Assembly: GCF_023008405.1 (NCBI RefSeq)
Contig: NZ_CP095376.1
Location: 6,366,501 to 6,430,500, forward strand
Reading direction: 5' to 3'
Length of the DNA stretch: 64,000 bases
From: Amycolatopsis sp. FBCC-B4732
GTDB lineage: Bacteria > Actinomycetota > Actinomycetes > Mycobacteriales > Pseudonocardiaceae
Part shown: piece by piece, positions 11,162 to 19,988 of the stretch
Layout: each line of letters begins with the position of its first letter
Numbering within the stretch: position 1 is the stretch's first letter
Notes under the pieces: model-generated
Told to the model about the DNA's origin: nothing
Databases searched by the model: none
What the model saw: the letters and a program-made list of their open reading frames with translations, nothing else
Program-made: the position numbers and the translations under genes

Positions 11162-11679
11162 AGCGGATGGGCGCGGTACGCCGGATCCGGCGCTCCGAAC
11201 TCGAGCGCGTTCTCGTCCAGCCCGTTGGACACCGCCACGGAGTCCCCGCCCGCGAAGACGAACCTCGGCGCGACCATGCCGTGCGCCAGGTCCGCACCCG
11301 CCCAGGCGAGCAGCTCCACCGACGCCAGGTCCCGCCCCCGCAGCCCGGCCGGCCCGGCCCGCGCGTCGTCCCGCCAGGCCAGGCGGAACGGGGGCTCGCC
11401 GCCGTCGGTCCACGTCGGGGTGGCGGCCGGCCGGATCGTGTTCCAGGTGATCGACAGCTCGTCGAACTTCCAGTGGCACAGCTCGACCTGCTCCCCCGAG
11501 AAGTCGAGCAGCACCGGGCAGTCCGCGAACCACGAATCGTCGTCGAGGTCCCACGCCAGCCACGCGTGGCTGAGCCGCCGTCCCGCCAAGGCCGCCAGGC
11601 GGGCACCGTGGGCCGCCGTGATCGCCCCGCGGCCGCTCAGCCACCGCGGCTCGTACCCCTCGATCCCGAAGAACGTCAC
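11158..11679 (-). CDS. Hypothetical protein
   Basis: 173 residues, acidic and Trp-rich (LAWDLDDDSWFADCP, ELCHWKFDELSITWN, RLAWRDD). No signal peptide or membrane segment is seen, so it is probably cytosolic. No family recognised with confidence. It ends convergently on the lipoprotein gene with overlapping stop codons, and its start lies eight bases past the GH3 gene's stop on the same strand, so it may be the distal gene of that unit. Confidence 0.7.
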   Translation of the reverse strand: MTFFGIEGYEPRWLSGRGAITAAHGARLAALAGRRLSHAWLAWDLDDDSWFADCPVLLDFSGEQVELCHWKFDELSITWNTIRPAATPTWTDGGEPPFRLAWRDDARAGPAGLRGRDLASVELLAWAGADLAHGMVAPRFVFAGGDSVAVSNGLDENALEFGAPDPAYRAHPL

Positions 11680-11686
11680 CCCACCA

Positions 11687-13741
11687 TCATCGCGGCAGCG
11701 ACGCCCGCAGCGGCAAGGACCGCGAAGAGTCGCCGACCGAGACCGTGAAGCCGCCGTGCGCCGGCTGCCACGCGTGGCCGGCCGTGTCCCACACCGAGAA
11801 GTCGCGCGCGGCCAGCCGGATCGTCACGCGCTGGGACTCCCCGGGCGCCAGTGAAACCCGCGAGAACCCCTTCAGCTGCCGAGGCGGTTCCCCGGCCGCC
11901 GCCGGGAAGCCCAGGTACAGCTGGGCGACCTCCGCGCCCGCCCGCCGTCCGGTGTTGCGGACCGTGAACGTCGCCGTGGCGCCGTCGCCCGTGGTGCGCA
12001 CCGACAACCCGGAGAACGCGAACTTCGTGTACGACAGCCCGTACCCGAACGGGAACAGCGGCACCCGGTCCTGCGCGTCGAACCAGCGGTAGCCGACCTG
12101 CAGCCCCTCCGAATAGGTCGCGACACCACCGACACCCGGGAACTGCGCGGGCGTGTTCGCCGGGGTGTCCGCGTCCGCCGCCGGGAACGTGATCGGCAGC
12201 TTGGCCGAAGGGTCGACGTCGCCGAACAGCACGCCCGCCACCGCGGCGCCGTCCTGCTGGCCGGGGTACCACGCCTGCAGGATCGCGGGCACCGAAGCCG
12301 CCCACGGCATCAGCACCGGGCCGCCGCTCTTCACCACGACCACCGTGCTCGGGTTCGCCGCGGCGACCGCGGCCACCAGCGCGTCCTGGTTGCCCGCCAG
12401 CGCCAGGCTCGGCCGGTCCTTGCCCTCGGTCTCGTCGTCCCCGACCATCACCACGCTGACGTCCGCCGTGCGCGCCAGCTCCGCCGCCCTCGTGACGTCG
12501 CTGCCGTCGTCGAGCGTCACGGCAGCACCGGGAACGCGCTGCCGGAGCCCGGGCAACGGGTCCACTGTGGACGTCGGGATGACCGCCGAGCTGCCACCGC
12601 CACCGGTCTTGGCCTTGGTCGCGTACGGGCCGATCAGCGCGATCGACTTCACCGCACGGTCGTCGAGCGGGAGCTGGGCGTGCTCGTTGCGCAGCAGCAC
12701 CATGCCGCGTTCGGCGAACTCCTTCGCGGCGGCGTCGTGCTGCGCGGTCGGCAACGGCGAGAGCACCGGCGGGTGGTCGAACTGCCCGAAGGCGAACATC
12801 GTGCGAAACCGCGGCAGCAGCAGCTCGTCGACGCGCTGTTCGGTGACCTGCCCGGCGAGCACGGCCTGCTTCATCCTGTCGCCGTACCAGGTGCCGTCGA
12901 TCATCTCGAGGTTCATGCCCGCGGCCGCCGACCCGAGGGTGCTGTGCGCGGCGCCCCAGTCCGACTGGACGAACCCCGTGAACCCCCAGTCGTCGCGCAG
13001 CTTGCCCTGCAGCAGCGCCGGGTTCTCGCACGTGAAGATGCCGTTGATCTTCGGGTACGCGCACATCACCGAGCCGGCGTGGCCTTCGACGACCGACTGC
13101 TCGAAGTGCGGCAGGTAGATCTCGTTGAGCGTGCGCTCGTCGATGTGCTCGTCGACGCTCTGCCGCTGCGTCTCCTGGTTGTTCGCCGCGTAGTGCTTGA
13201 CCTCGGCGATCGTGCCGTTCTCCTGGATGCCGCGGATGTCGGCGGCGGCCAGCGCGCCGGCGAGCACGGGGTCCTCCCCCATGCCCTCGAACGTCCGGCC
13301 GTTGCGCGGGACGCGGGCGATGTTGATGTCCGGCGCCTCGGACACGTTGTGCGCGAGCGCGCGGGTTTCGCTGCCGATCAGCCGGCCGTACCGGCGTGCG
13401 ACGCCGGTGTCGAACGTCGACGCCAGGGCCATGGTCGCGGGCAGCGCGGTCGCCGGCTTCTGCGGCTTGTCGTCGGCCGGGCCCATGCCCGCCGGGCCGT
13501 TGGCGATGCGGAACCCGGGTACGCCGAGGCGCGGGATCGGCGGCACGTACCGCTGGTGCTCGGCGTCGGGCTGCAGGTGCAGCTGGGAGATCTTCTCGTC
13601 GAGGGTCATCGCGGCGATCAGCTCGGCGGCCCGGCGATCGGGCGGCTGCCCGGCTTCGCGCCAGGGTTGGGCAGCCGCCGCGGCGGGCGTCGCCAGCGAC
13701 AAACCCAGGACGACAGCGAGAACGAGCCGGCCGTTGCGCAT
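11687..13741 (-). CDS. Secreted glycoside hydrolase family 3 (beta-glucosidase-like)
   Basis: 684 residues. Sec-type signal peptide (MRNGRLVLAVVLGLSLATP...AAA, about 25 residues), GH3 N-terminal barrel with the nucleophile motif QSDWGAAH, GH3 C-terminal alpha/beta domain, and a C-terminal fibronectin-III-like domain (YTKFAFSGLSVRT ... GEPPRQLKGF). Expected to release terminal beta-linked sugars outside the cell; substrate unknown. The start is set at the ATG that begins the signal peptide; an upstream in-frame GTG adds six residues with no purpose. Single gene facing a divergent secreted protein. Confidence 0.92.
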   Translation of the reverse strand: MRNGRLVLAVVLGLSLATPAAAAAQPWREAGQPPDRRAAELIAAMTLDEKISQLHLQPDAEHQRYVPPIPRLGVPGFRIANGPAGMGPADDKPQKPATALPATMALASTFDTGVARRYGRLIGSETRALAHNVSEAPDINIARVPRNGRTFEGMGEDPVLAGALAAADIRGIQENGTIAEVKHYAANNQETQRQSVDEHIDERTLNEIYLPHFEQSVVEGHAGSVMCAYPKINGIFTCENPALLQGKLRDDWGFTGFVQSDWGAAHSTLGSAAAGMNLEMIDGTWYGDRMKQAVLAGQVTEQRVDELLLPRFRTMFAFGQFDHPPVLSPLPTAQHDAAAKEFAERGMVLLRNEHAQLPLDDRAVKSIALIGPYATKAKTGGGGSSAVIPTSTVDPLPGLRQRVPGAAVTLDDGSDVTRAAELARTADVSVVMVGDDETEGKDRPSLALAGNQDALVAAVAAANPSTVVVVKSGGPVLMPWAASVPAILQAWYPGQQDGAAVAGVLFGDVDPSAKLPITFPAADADTPANTPAQFPGVGGVATYSEGLQVGYRWFDAQDRVPLFPFGYGLSYTKFAFSGLSVRTTGDGATATFTVRNTGRRAGAEVAQLYLGFPAAAGEPPRQLKGFSRVSLAPGESQRVTIRLAARDFSVWDTAGHAWQPAHGGFTVSVGDSSRSLPLRASLPR

Positions 13742-13871
13742 CGGCCAAGCTAACCCCATACATGAGCGGGAAACATAGACGCGACGATGTTCACGTACAT
13801 GAAATTTCCCGCGGGCTCAACCGTTTCCCCGGCTCAAGCGTGGGAGGAGCACGAAGGAGAGGGGACGAACC

Positions 13872-14357
13872 ATGGTCAAGAAAACCCTGATCGGCCTAAT
13901 GGCGGCGAGCGCGGCGACGGTCGCGCTCGCGGCTCCGGCGAGCGCGGCCGGCGTCAGCTGGGGACTGACCCAGCAGGTGGAGCCGGGCGGCCGGGTCGAC
14001 GCGGAAACCCACGCGGCGCTGGGCGGCTGCTCGCCGAAGACGGCGGTCACGTCGAAGGGGTTCGCGGCGCCGCTGGTGTTCACCGAGGGCGGCAACTTCG
14101 GCCGCGCCGGCGGCCACACCACGGCGATCACGACGCCGGGCAAGTACACCGCGCAGTTCACCTGCTCGGACGGCCGCGTGGCCACCGGCAGCTTCACCAT
14201 CCTCGGCACGCCGCCGCCGAGCAGCTCGGCGCACCCGAAACCGCCCACGACCAAGCCGAAGCCACCGGCGACGTCGAAGGCACCCAAGCCGGCGAAACCC
14301 CAGGTCGCGGTCAAGCCGGCCGGTGCGCCGCAGACGGGGGACGGCTCGCTGAGCTGA
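13872..14357 (+). CDS. Secreted protein with Pro/Lys-rich stalk and sortase-like C-terminus
   Basis: 161 residues. Signal peptide to about residue 25 (ending PASA-A), a small beta-rich extracellular domain (about 26-115, two Cys), then a Pro/Lys/Thr/Ala stalk ending GAPQTGDGSLS. The stalk and an xPxTG-like motif recall sortase substrates, but no hydrophobic segment or basic tail follows before the stop, so wall anchoring is doubtful. GAACC-ATG start with AAGGAGAGGGG upstream. Function unknown. Confidence 0.8.
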   Translation: MVKKTLIGLMAASAATVALAAPASAAGVSWGLTQQVEPGGRVDAETHAALGGCSPKTAVTSKGFAAPLVFTEGGNFGRAGGHTTAITTPGKYTAQFTCSDGRVATGSFTILGTPPPSSSAHPKPPTTKPKPPATSKAPKPAKPQVAVKPAGAPQTGDGSLS

Positions 14358-14421
14358 TCCGCCACCCCGGACACCCCGGGACGGCGCGCGCTCCCAGGCC
14401 CACCGTCCCGGGGCCCCGGCG

Positions 14422-15393
14422 TCAGCGAGCGGCCGCCAGGCGCAGCGCGCGGTAGACGAACTGCTGGTCCCCCAGCCGGTGCCGCAGGTCGCGCTCCAGC
14501 CCGGCGATCGGGTACAGGTTCTGCGGCGCGCGCGAGTCCTTGTAGGCCACCGACGCGAACCGCCCCAGCACCGACTGCGTGAGGTTCGCCAGCCCGGCCA
14601 CCTCCGCGCGCCCGAGGTGCGGCGCCGCCTCCACCCGCACGACCCCCGACCACGGCGGGCCGCCGACGGACGGCAGGCGCAGGTACCAGGAGTGCCGGAC
14701 CCAGCTCGTCCCCATCAGGAACACCGGTGTCCGCTGGTGCGGCCCGAGCGCGCCGACCATCGCGTTGAGCTCGCCGGGCAGGTAGGTCGTCTGGTGGCTC
14801 TTGATGAACCCGACCGCCCGCTCGAGGTGCGCGCGCCCGCGCAACGGCCCGTCCACGACCAGCAGATCGCTGCGCACGTGGCTCGCCGTGCGCGCCCGGA
14901 CCGCCGTTTCCAGCTCGGCTTCGGCCAGCTGCTCCTGCAACGCCGAGGACAGCACCACCGGCAGCGGCTTGTCTTCCTTGGGCGCCGCGCGGTGCGCCGT
15001 GTAGACGCCCGCCGGGGTCGCGATGTCGTCCGCCTGCGGCGCCACCGTGAACAACCCGCGCCGGACGTCGGTGCCGACGACGTGCGCCTGCCCCTCGCAG
15101 CAGCACACCACGCCGGCCGCGTAGGACGCGCAGATCCCGATCGACGCCGAGTTCGTGCCCGCCGGGTCGTCGATCCAGACGCGCGCGTCGATCCGCCGGA
15201 CGCCGTCGACGAACAGCACGGCCTCGGGCGGCGTCACCGGGGACGGGTCGATCGGCGCCCACTCGTCTTCCGGGACTTCGACGTCGAGCTCGACCTCGGC
15301 CTGGGACCGGCCCAGCTCCTCGGCCTCCATCGAGCTGCCGTAGCCCGGGTCCCAGGTGTCGATGCTGAAGTTCATGCCTGCCACGGCGGTCAT
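14422..15393 (-). CDS. NurA-like nuclease of the HerA-SbcCD operon
   Basis: 323 residues. Elements expected of the NurA family are visible: FVDGV with Asp about 63, a Glu-rich helix (EQLAEAELE, about 154-162), VVDGPLRG with Asp about 181, and a C-terminal segment LYPIAGLERDLRHRLGDQ. In archaea NurA is a nuclease that resects DNA ends together with the HerA translocase. The assignment rests on these motifs plus position: its ATG overlaps the sbcC stop (ATGA), and herA and sbcD are in the same operon. Sequence similarity to archaeal NurA is low, so a divergent subfamily is likely. Confidence 0.72.
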   Translation of the reverse strand: MTAVAGMNFSIDTWDPGYGSSMEAEELGRSQAEVELDVEVPEDEWAPIDPSPVTPPEAVLFVDGVRRIDARVWIDDPAGTNSASIGICASYAAGVVCCCEGQAHVVGTDVRRGLFTVAPQADDIATPAGVYTAHRAAPKEDKPLPVVLSSALQEQLAEAELETAVRARTASHVRSDLLVVDGPLRGRAHLERAVGFIKSHQTTYLPGELNAMVGALGPHQRTPVFLMGTSWVRHSWYLRLPSVGGPPWSGVVRVEAAPHLGRAEVAGLANLTQSVLGRFASVAYKDSRAPQNLYPIAGLERDLRHRLGDQQFVYRALRLAAAR

Positions 15394-18300
15394 GCGCCCT
15401 CCCTGCCGATGTGCGAGCCGGACCCGTCGCGGGTGACCAGGAACCGCACCGGGACGCGCTCGGCCAGCGCCGGCACGTGCGTGATCACCCCGACCATCCG
15501 GGAGCCGGTGGCGGCGAGGTTCTCCAGCGTGGACGCCACGACGTCGAGGGTGGCTTCGTCCAGCGTCCCGAAACCTTCGTCGAGGAAGATGGACTCGAGC
15601 CGGGTCGCGCCCTCCGCGGCCATCGCGCCGAGCTGCGACGACAACGCCAGCGCCAGCGAAAGCGACGCCTGGAACGTCTCCCCGCCGGACAGCGTCTTGA
15701 CCGGGCGCCGCGCGTCGGCCTCGTTGTGGTCCACCACCAGGAAATCGCCCTTGTCGTGGGTGAGCTCGAACTGGCCGCCGGAGAGTTCGAGCAGCGACGC
15801 CGACGCCTCGGCGACCAGCGTGTCGAGCGCACCCGCGATGAGCCAGCGCGGGAACTTGTCCGAGCGCAGCAGATCCGCGAGCAGCCGCGCGACCTGCGAC
15901 TCCGCCTCCGCGGCCGCGATGTCGGCCTGCAGCCCCGCCACGTGCGCCACGCGCCGCTTCATTTCCGTGTGGTCGGCTTCGGCGCGGGCCCGCGCGGTCG
16001 CGAGGGCCACCGGCGCCCGGTCCCGCACCGATCCTTCGGGCAGCTCGACCTCGAGCGCGGTGATGTCGCCCGCGACCGCGCGTTCGGCCGCCCGCAACGC
16101 TTCGGCGGCCTCGCGCTCGGCGGTGCCGGCGGCGGCCAGCCGGTCGCGGTGCTCGCTCGCCTGCCCGGCCGCCCAGTCCGTCAACGCGGTCCAGGCGGCG
16201 AGCAGGCTTTCGCCGTCGATCGGCGGCGCACCCAGACCGACGAGGGGATCGCGTGCGCGGGACAGCCGCTGCCGTTCCGCCGCCACCTGCTCGGCGACGC
16301 GGGCCTGGGCTTCCGCCGCTTGTTTCGCGGCCGCGCGGGCGGTCCGCAGGCCGGCGTCGGCGGCTTTCGCGGCTCGTTCCAGTTCGGCGACCCGCGCGAG
16401 CTGCTCGGTGACGGCTTCGGCCGACGGCGCGTCCTTCAGCGTTTCGACCAGTTCACCGTGCCGGCGCCGGGTCGTGGTCACCGCGGTGCTCGCCGACTGC
16501 TCGGCCAGCGCCGCTTCCTCCGCTTGCTTCCGCCGCTGCTCGGCGGCCCGTTCGGCGGAGGCGAGGTCGTCCGCCGCGACGACGGCTTCCTTGCCCGCGG
16601 CTTCGGCGGCCGCTTCGAGCGCGGCCAGCGCGGTCCGCCGGTCCTCGACCGCCGACGCCGCCCACGACGTCAGCAGCCGCCAGCCCGCCGGGACGTCCCC
16701 GGTGTCGACCGCGGGCGCGCCCAGCTCCACCAGGGGATCGCGGGCCGCCCGCAGTGCTTCCTTGGCCGCGGCGAACGACTTTTCGACGACGTCGGCCTCG
16801 CGCTGTGCGGCCGCGCGGCCGGTGCGGGCCGCCGCCAGCTCCCGGTCGGCGGCGGTCGCGGCCTCGGCGACGCGGGTGCGGGCGTCGATCGTCGCCGACA
16901 GCCACTCGCCCCGCTCCCGCACGGCCGTGACGAGATCCGCGTAGTCCTGCTCGGAAAACGCCGCCTCGACGGGGCGGCGCAGGACCACCGACTCCGGTGG
17001 TCCGGCCACTCCCGCGAGCACCTCGCGCAGTTCTTCCGCCTGCGCGGCCGCCGACGCGGCGGAGTCGGCGTCGCGGTCCACGGCCCGTTCCAGCTTGCGC
17101 AGCGCGGACTCGGCGGCGGCGCGGGCGGCTTCGGCCCGCTCCAGGCGTTCCCGCGCCTCGGCGAGGTGGGCGTGCCCGCCGGCGTCGGGCAGCGCCGCGA
17201 CTTCCTGCTCGCACACCGGGCACGGGTGCCCGACGGCGAGCCCGGCCCGCAGGCCCAGCGCCTGCCCGGCCCGGTCGGCTTCGGTCACCGCCGCCTTCGC
17301 CGCGGTGACTTCGGCGTCGGCATCGGCGAAGGCGCTTCGCGCCGCTTCGAGTTCCGTCCGGCGCGCGGCCTGCTCGGGCGCGGCCTTGCGCTGGGCTTCG
17401 GCGACCGCGTAGAGCGTCCGGGCGTCGGAGCGCGCGGCGGCCAGCGGGGCGACGTCGGGCTGCGCGGCCAGCGCCGCGCGGGCTTCGGCGTCGGCGGTCT
17501 CGGCGGCGCGCAGGCGGGCGTCGGCCTCGGCCGTGCGCTTCGCCACCCGCGCCGCCTCTTCCGACAGGTCGCCGAGATCCGCGGGCGGCCGCACCCCGCT
17601 CAGCCGGTCGCGTTCCCGGCGGGACGCCTCCGCCCGCGCGGCCGCGTCCTCGGCGGCGCGGGCGGTGGTGTCCCGGGTCTTGCGGGCCGACTCGACCGCG
17701 GCCACGGCTTCGGCGACCGCCGCCGACGCGGCCGTCTTCGCCGCCGTTGCCGATTTCGCCGCTTCTTCCAGGCCCGGGAGTGCCTTCTCGGCTTCGGCGA
17801 GTTCCGCGCGGGCGGCGCGGATCCGTTCCAGCTCGCCGCGGTCCGGCGCGGCGGCCAGCGCGGCACGAGCCGCTTCGTCCGCCGCCTCACCGGCTTCCAG
17901 CCCGGCCCGCGCGGCCGTCGTCGCGTCGACCGCCGCCCGGCGCCGGGTTTCGAGGTCTTCGACGCCGTCCGGGCGTTCCAGCGCGTCGAGGACGCTCAGT
18001 TCCTTCGTCAGCGCGGCGACGCGTTGCCGCGCTTCGTCGTGCGCGCGGGTCGCGTCGTTCAGCCCGGGCAGGGCCGCGGTCACGCGCGCGTCCAGCTCGG
18101 CGAGGGCGGTCATCCGCGCGGCGAGCGCGTCGACGGCCTCCGCGGTCGCGTCGGCGTAGCTGCCCAGCTGTTCGGTGAGGACGGCCGCCCGCTGCTTCTG
18201 CTGCTCCGCCGTCACACCGGCGCGGCGGCCGATCCGCTCGTAGACCTCCAGGCCCAGCAGCTTGATGAGGATCTTCTGCCGGTCGGCGGCCTTGGCGTGC

Positions 18301-18791
18301 AGGAACTCCGCGAAGTCGCCCTGCGGCAGCGCCACGCAGGTGCAGAAGTGCTTGAACGTCAACCCGAGCAGGCGTTCGACCGCCGGGGTGACCTCGGAGT
18401 CCGCGGCGACCGGGTCGGCGTCGTCCTCCGGCCCGCCGAGCGCGGTGGGGTCGACCAGCCGTTCCAGGCGGACGTTCTTGACGCTGACCGTGGGTTTCTT
18501 CCCGCCGCTGCGCCGGACTTCCCGCACGACGTGGTAGCGCGTGCCGCCCGCGTCGAACACCAGCCGCACGGTGGCCCGGTTCGCCGTCGGCGCGAGCGCG
18601 GGCGCGACCAGGCCTTCGTGGTCCCAGCGGGCGACGGAGCCGTAGAGGGCGAAGGTGAGCGCGTCGATCACGGTGCTCTTGCCCGCGCCGGTCGGCCCGA
18701 CGAGGGCGAAGTAGTCGGTGTCCGCGAAGCTGACTTCGGTCTTCTCGCGGAAGGACGCGAAGCCGGTCATCTCCAGCAGCACTGGCCGCAT
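15390..18791 (-). CDS. sbcC: SbcC/Rad50 ATPase subunit of the SbcCD nuclease
   Basis: 1,133 residues. SMC-like ATPase that controls the SbcD nuclease in processing hairpins and blocked DNA ends. Walker A GPTGAGKST at 32-40, two long Ala/Glu/Arg coiled-coil arms, zinc hook CPVC near residue 523, ABC signature LSGGETFQAS near 1030 and Walker B LDEGFGTLD near 1065. It starts one base after the sbcD stop and overlaps the NurA-like gene, so it is co-translated with both. Confidence 0.96.
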   Translation of the reverse strand: MRPVLLEMTGFASFREKTEVSFADTDYFALVGPTGAGKSTVIDALTFALYGSVARWDHEGLVAPALAPTANRATVRLVFDAGGTRYHVVREVRRSGGKKPTVSVKNVRLERLVDPTALGGPEDDADPVAADSEVTPAVERLLGLTFKHFCTCVALPQGDFAEFLHAKAADRQKILIKLLGLEVYERIGRRAGVTAEQQKQRAAVLTEQLGSYADATAEAVDALAARMTALAELDARVTAALPGLNDATRAHDEARQRVAALTKELSVLDALERPDGVEDLETRRRAAVDATTAARAGLEAGEAADEAARAALAAAPDRGELERIRAARAELAEAEKALPGLEEAAKSATAAKTAASAAVAEAVAAVESARKTRDTTARAAEDAAARAEASRRERDRLSGVRPPADLGDLSEEAARVAKRTAEADARLRAAETADAEARAALAAQPDVAPLAAARSDARTLYAVAEAQRKAAPEQAARRTELEAARSAFADADAEVTAAKAAVTEADRAGQALGLRAGLAVGHPCPVCEQEVAALPDAGGHAHLAEARERLERAEAARAAAESALRKLERAVDRDADSAASAAAQAEELREVLAGVAGPPESVVLRRPVEAAFSEQDYADLVTAVRERGEWLSATIDARTRVAEAATAADRELAAARTGRAAAQREADVVEKSFAAAKEALRAARDPLVELGAPAVDTGDVPAGWRLLTSWAASAVEDRRTALAALEAAAEAAGKEAVVAADDLASAERAAEQRRKQAEEAALAEQSASTAVTTTRRRHGELVETLKDAPSAEAVTEQLARVAELERAAKAADAGLRTARAAAKQAAEAQARVAEQVAAERQRLSRARDPLVGLGAPPIDGESLLAAWTALTDWAAGQASEHRDRLAAAGTAEREAAEALRAAERAVAGDITALEVELPEGSVRDRAPVALATARARAEADHTEMKRRVAHVAGLQADIAAAEAESQVARLLADLLRSDKFPRWLIAGALDTLVAEASASLLELSGGQFELTHDKGDFLVVDHNEADARRPVKTLSGGETFQASLSLALALSSQLGAMAAEGATRLESIFLDEGFGTLDEATLDVVASTLENLAATGSRMVGVITHVPALAERVPVRFLVTRDGSGSHIGREGA

Positions 18792-18792
18792 G

Positions 18793-19953
18793 TCACACCC
18801 CGCTCGTCTCTTCGTCGTGCAGCCGCGCGAAGAGCGACTGGACGCGCTTGTCGTCGACGGTCCGTTCTTCGCAGTAGGACGCGAACAGCTCCCCCGGTGA
18901 GCGGTCCGCGATCGCGCGGTCGCCCGCCGACGTCGTGATCGGCGCGGCGAACTCCGGGTCGATGCGGATTTCCAGGGCGTTGGGCAGGGCCTCCTGGATT
19001 TCCTCGCGCAGCCCGGCCCTGGTCGCCTCGCGGACGTAGACGCGCAGGTAGTCCTCGCCGAACTCCGCCGCGCGGCCGGTCAGCTCGGCCACCGTGCCGT
19101 GGACGGTCCGCAGCCGCCGCCCCGCGGTCATCGGCAGGTCCGTGATCTTCGCCGGCGTCGTCGGCGAAACCTCGACGGCGAGCACCACGCTCTTGTTGTC
19201 CTGCTCGCCGAAGTCGACGGCGAACGGCGAACCGCTGTAGTGCACCGGGCACGCGGCGGGCAGCGACTGGCGGCGGTGCAGGTGACCGAGCGCGACGTAG
19301 TGCGGGTCGGCGCCGAACGCCGTGGCGGGCACGTGGTACTCGAAGATGGACTGCGCCGCGCGCTCGCCGCCGCCCAGCGCGCCGCCGGTCACCGTCAGGT
19401 GCGCCATGACGAGGTTGACCGCGCCGGGTGTGAAGCCTTCCTTGAGGCGTTCCACAATGTCGCGCACGCGCTGGTCGTACTCGCCGACGTTGTCCGCCGG
19501 GGTCCCGGTGATCAGCTCGGCGGCGCGGACCGCGTAGCGCTGGGAAAGGAAGGGCAGCACGGCGACGTTGACGCGCTCGCCGGTCGACCGCGCGTCGAAC
19601 GACACGACCCCGCCGTCGGCGGCCGGGCGCGGGTTCCCGGTGAGGTGGATGCCCGCTTTGCGCAGCAGCGGCCGGTACGCCTCGAACGTCGCGGCGTGGT
19701 CGTGGTTCCCGGCGATGGCCAGCACCTCGGCACCGGTCTCGCGCAGCGCCATCAGCGCCTGCACCACGAGCTCCTGCGCGGCGGCCGAAGGCGCCGACGT
19801 CTCGTACAGGTCACCCGCGACGAGGACCGCGTCGAACTCCTCCTTCCGCGCGATCCGGACGATTTCGCCGAGCACCGCGCGCTGCTCGTCGAGCCGGTTG
19901 CGGCCCTTGAGCGTCTTGCCGACGTGCCAATCGGAGGTGTGCAGGAACTTCAC
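18793..19953 (-). CDS. sbcD: SbcD/Mre11 nuclease subunit
   Basis: 386 residues. Metallophosphoesterase-type Mn-dependent exo/endonuclease, partner of SbcC. Motifs: HTSDWHVGK (5-13), LVAGDLYE (about 44-51), AGNHDH (about 81-86), the HLTVTGG region and LGHLHRRQ, the last giving metal-binding histidines. A C-terminal capping/SbcC-binding region follows. Thirty-five bases after herA and one base before sbcC, same strand. Confidence 0.96.
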   Translation of the reverse strand: MKFLHTSDWHVGKTLKGRNRLDEQRAVLGEIVRIARKEEFDAVLVAGDLYETSAPSAAAQELVVQALMALRETGAEVLAIAGNHDHAATFEAYRPLLRKAGIHLTGNPRPAADGGVVSFDARSTGERVNVAVLPFLSQRYAVRAAELITGTPADNVGEYDQRVRDIVERLKEGFTPGAVNLVMAHLTVTGGALGGGERAAQSIFEYHVPATAFGADPHYVALGHLHRRQSLPAACPVHYSGSPFAVDFGEQDNKSVVLAVEVSPTTPAKITDLPMTAGRRLRTVHGTVAELTGRAAEFGEDYLRVYVREATRAGLREEIQEALPNALEIRIDPEFAAPITTSAGDRAIADRSPGELFASYCEERTVDDKRVQSLFARLHDEETSGV

Positions 19954-19988
19954 ACTTCGTCCTTCCGTTCGGATAGCGGGCAGCGGGC

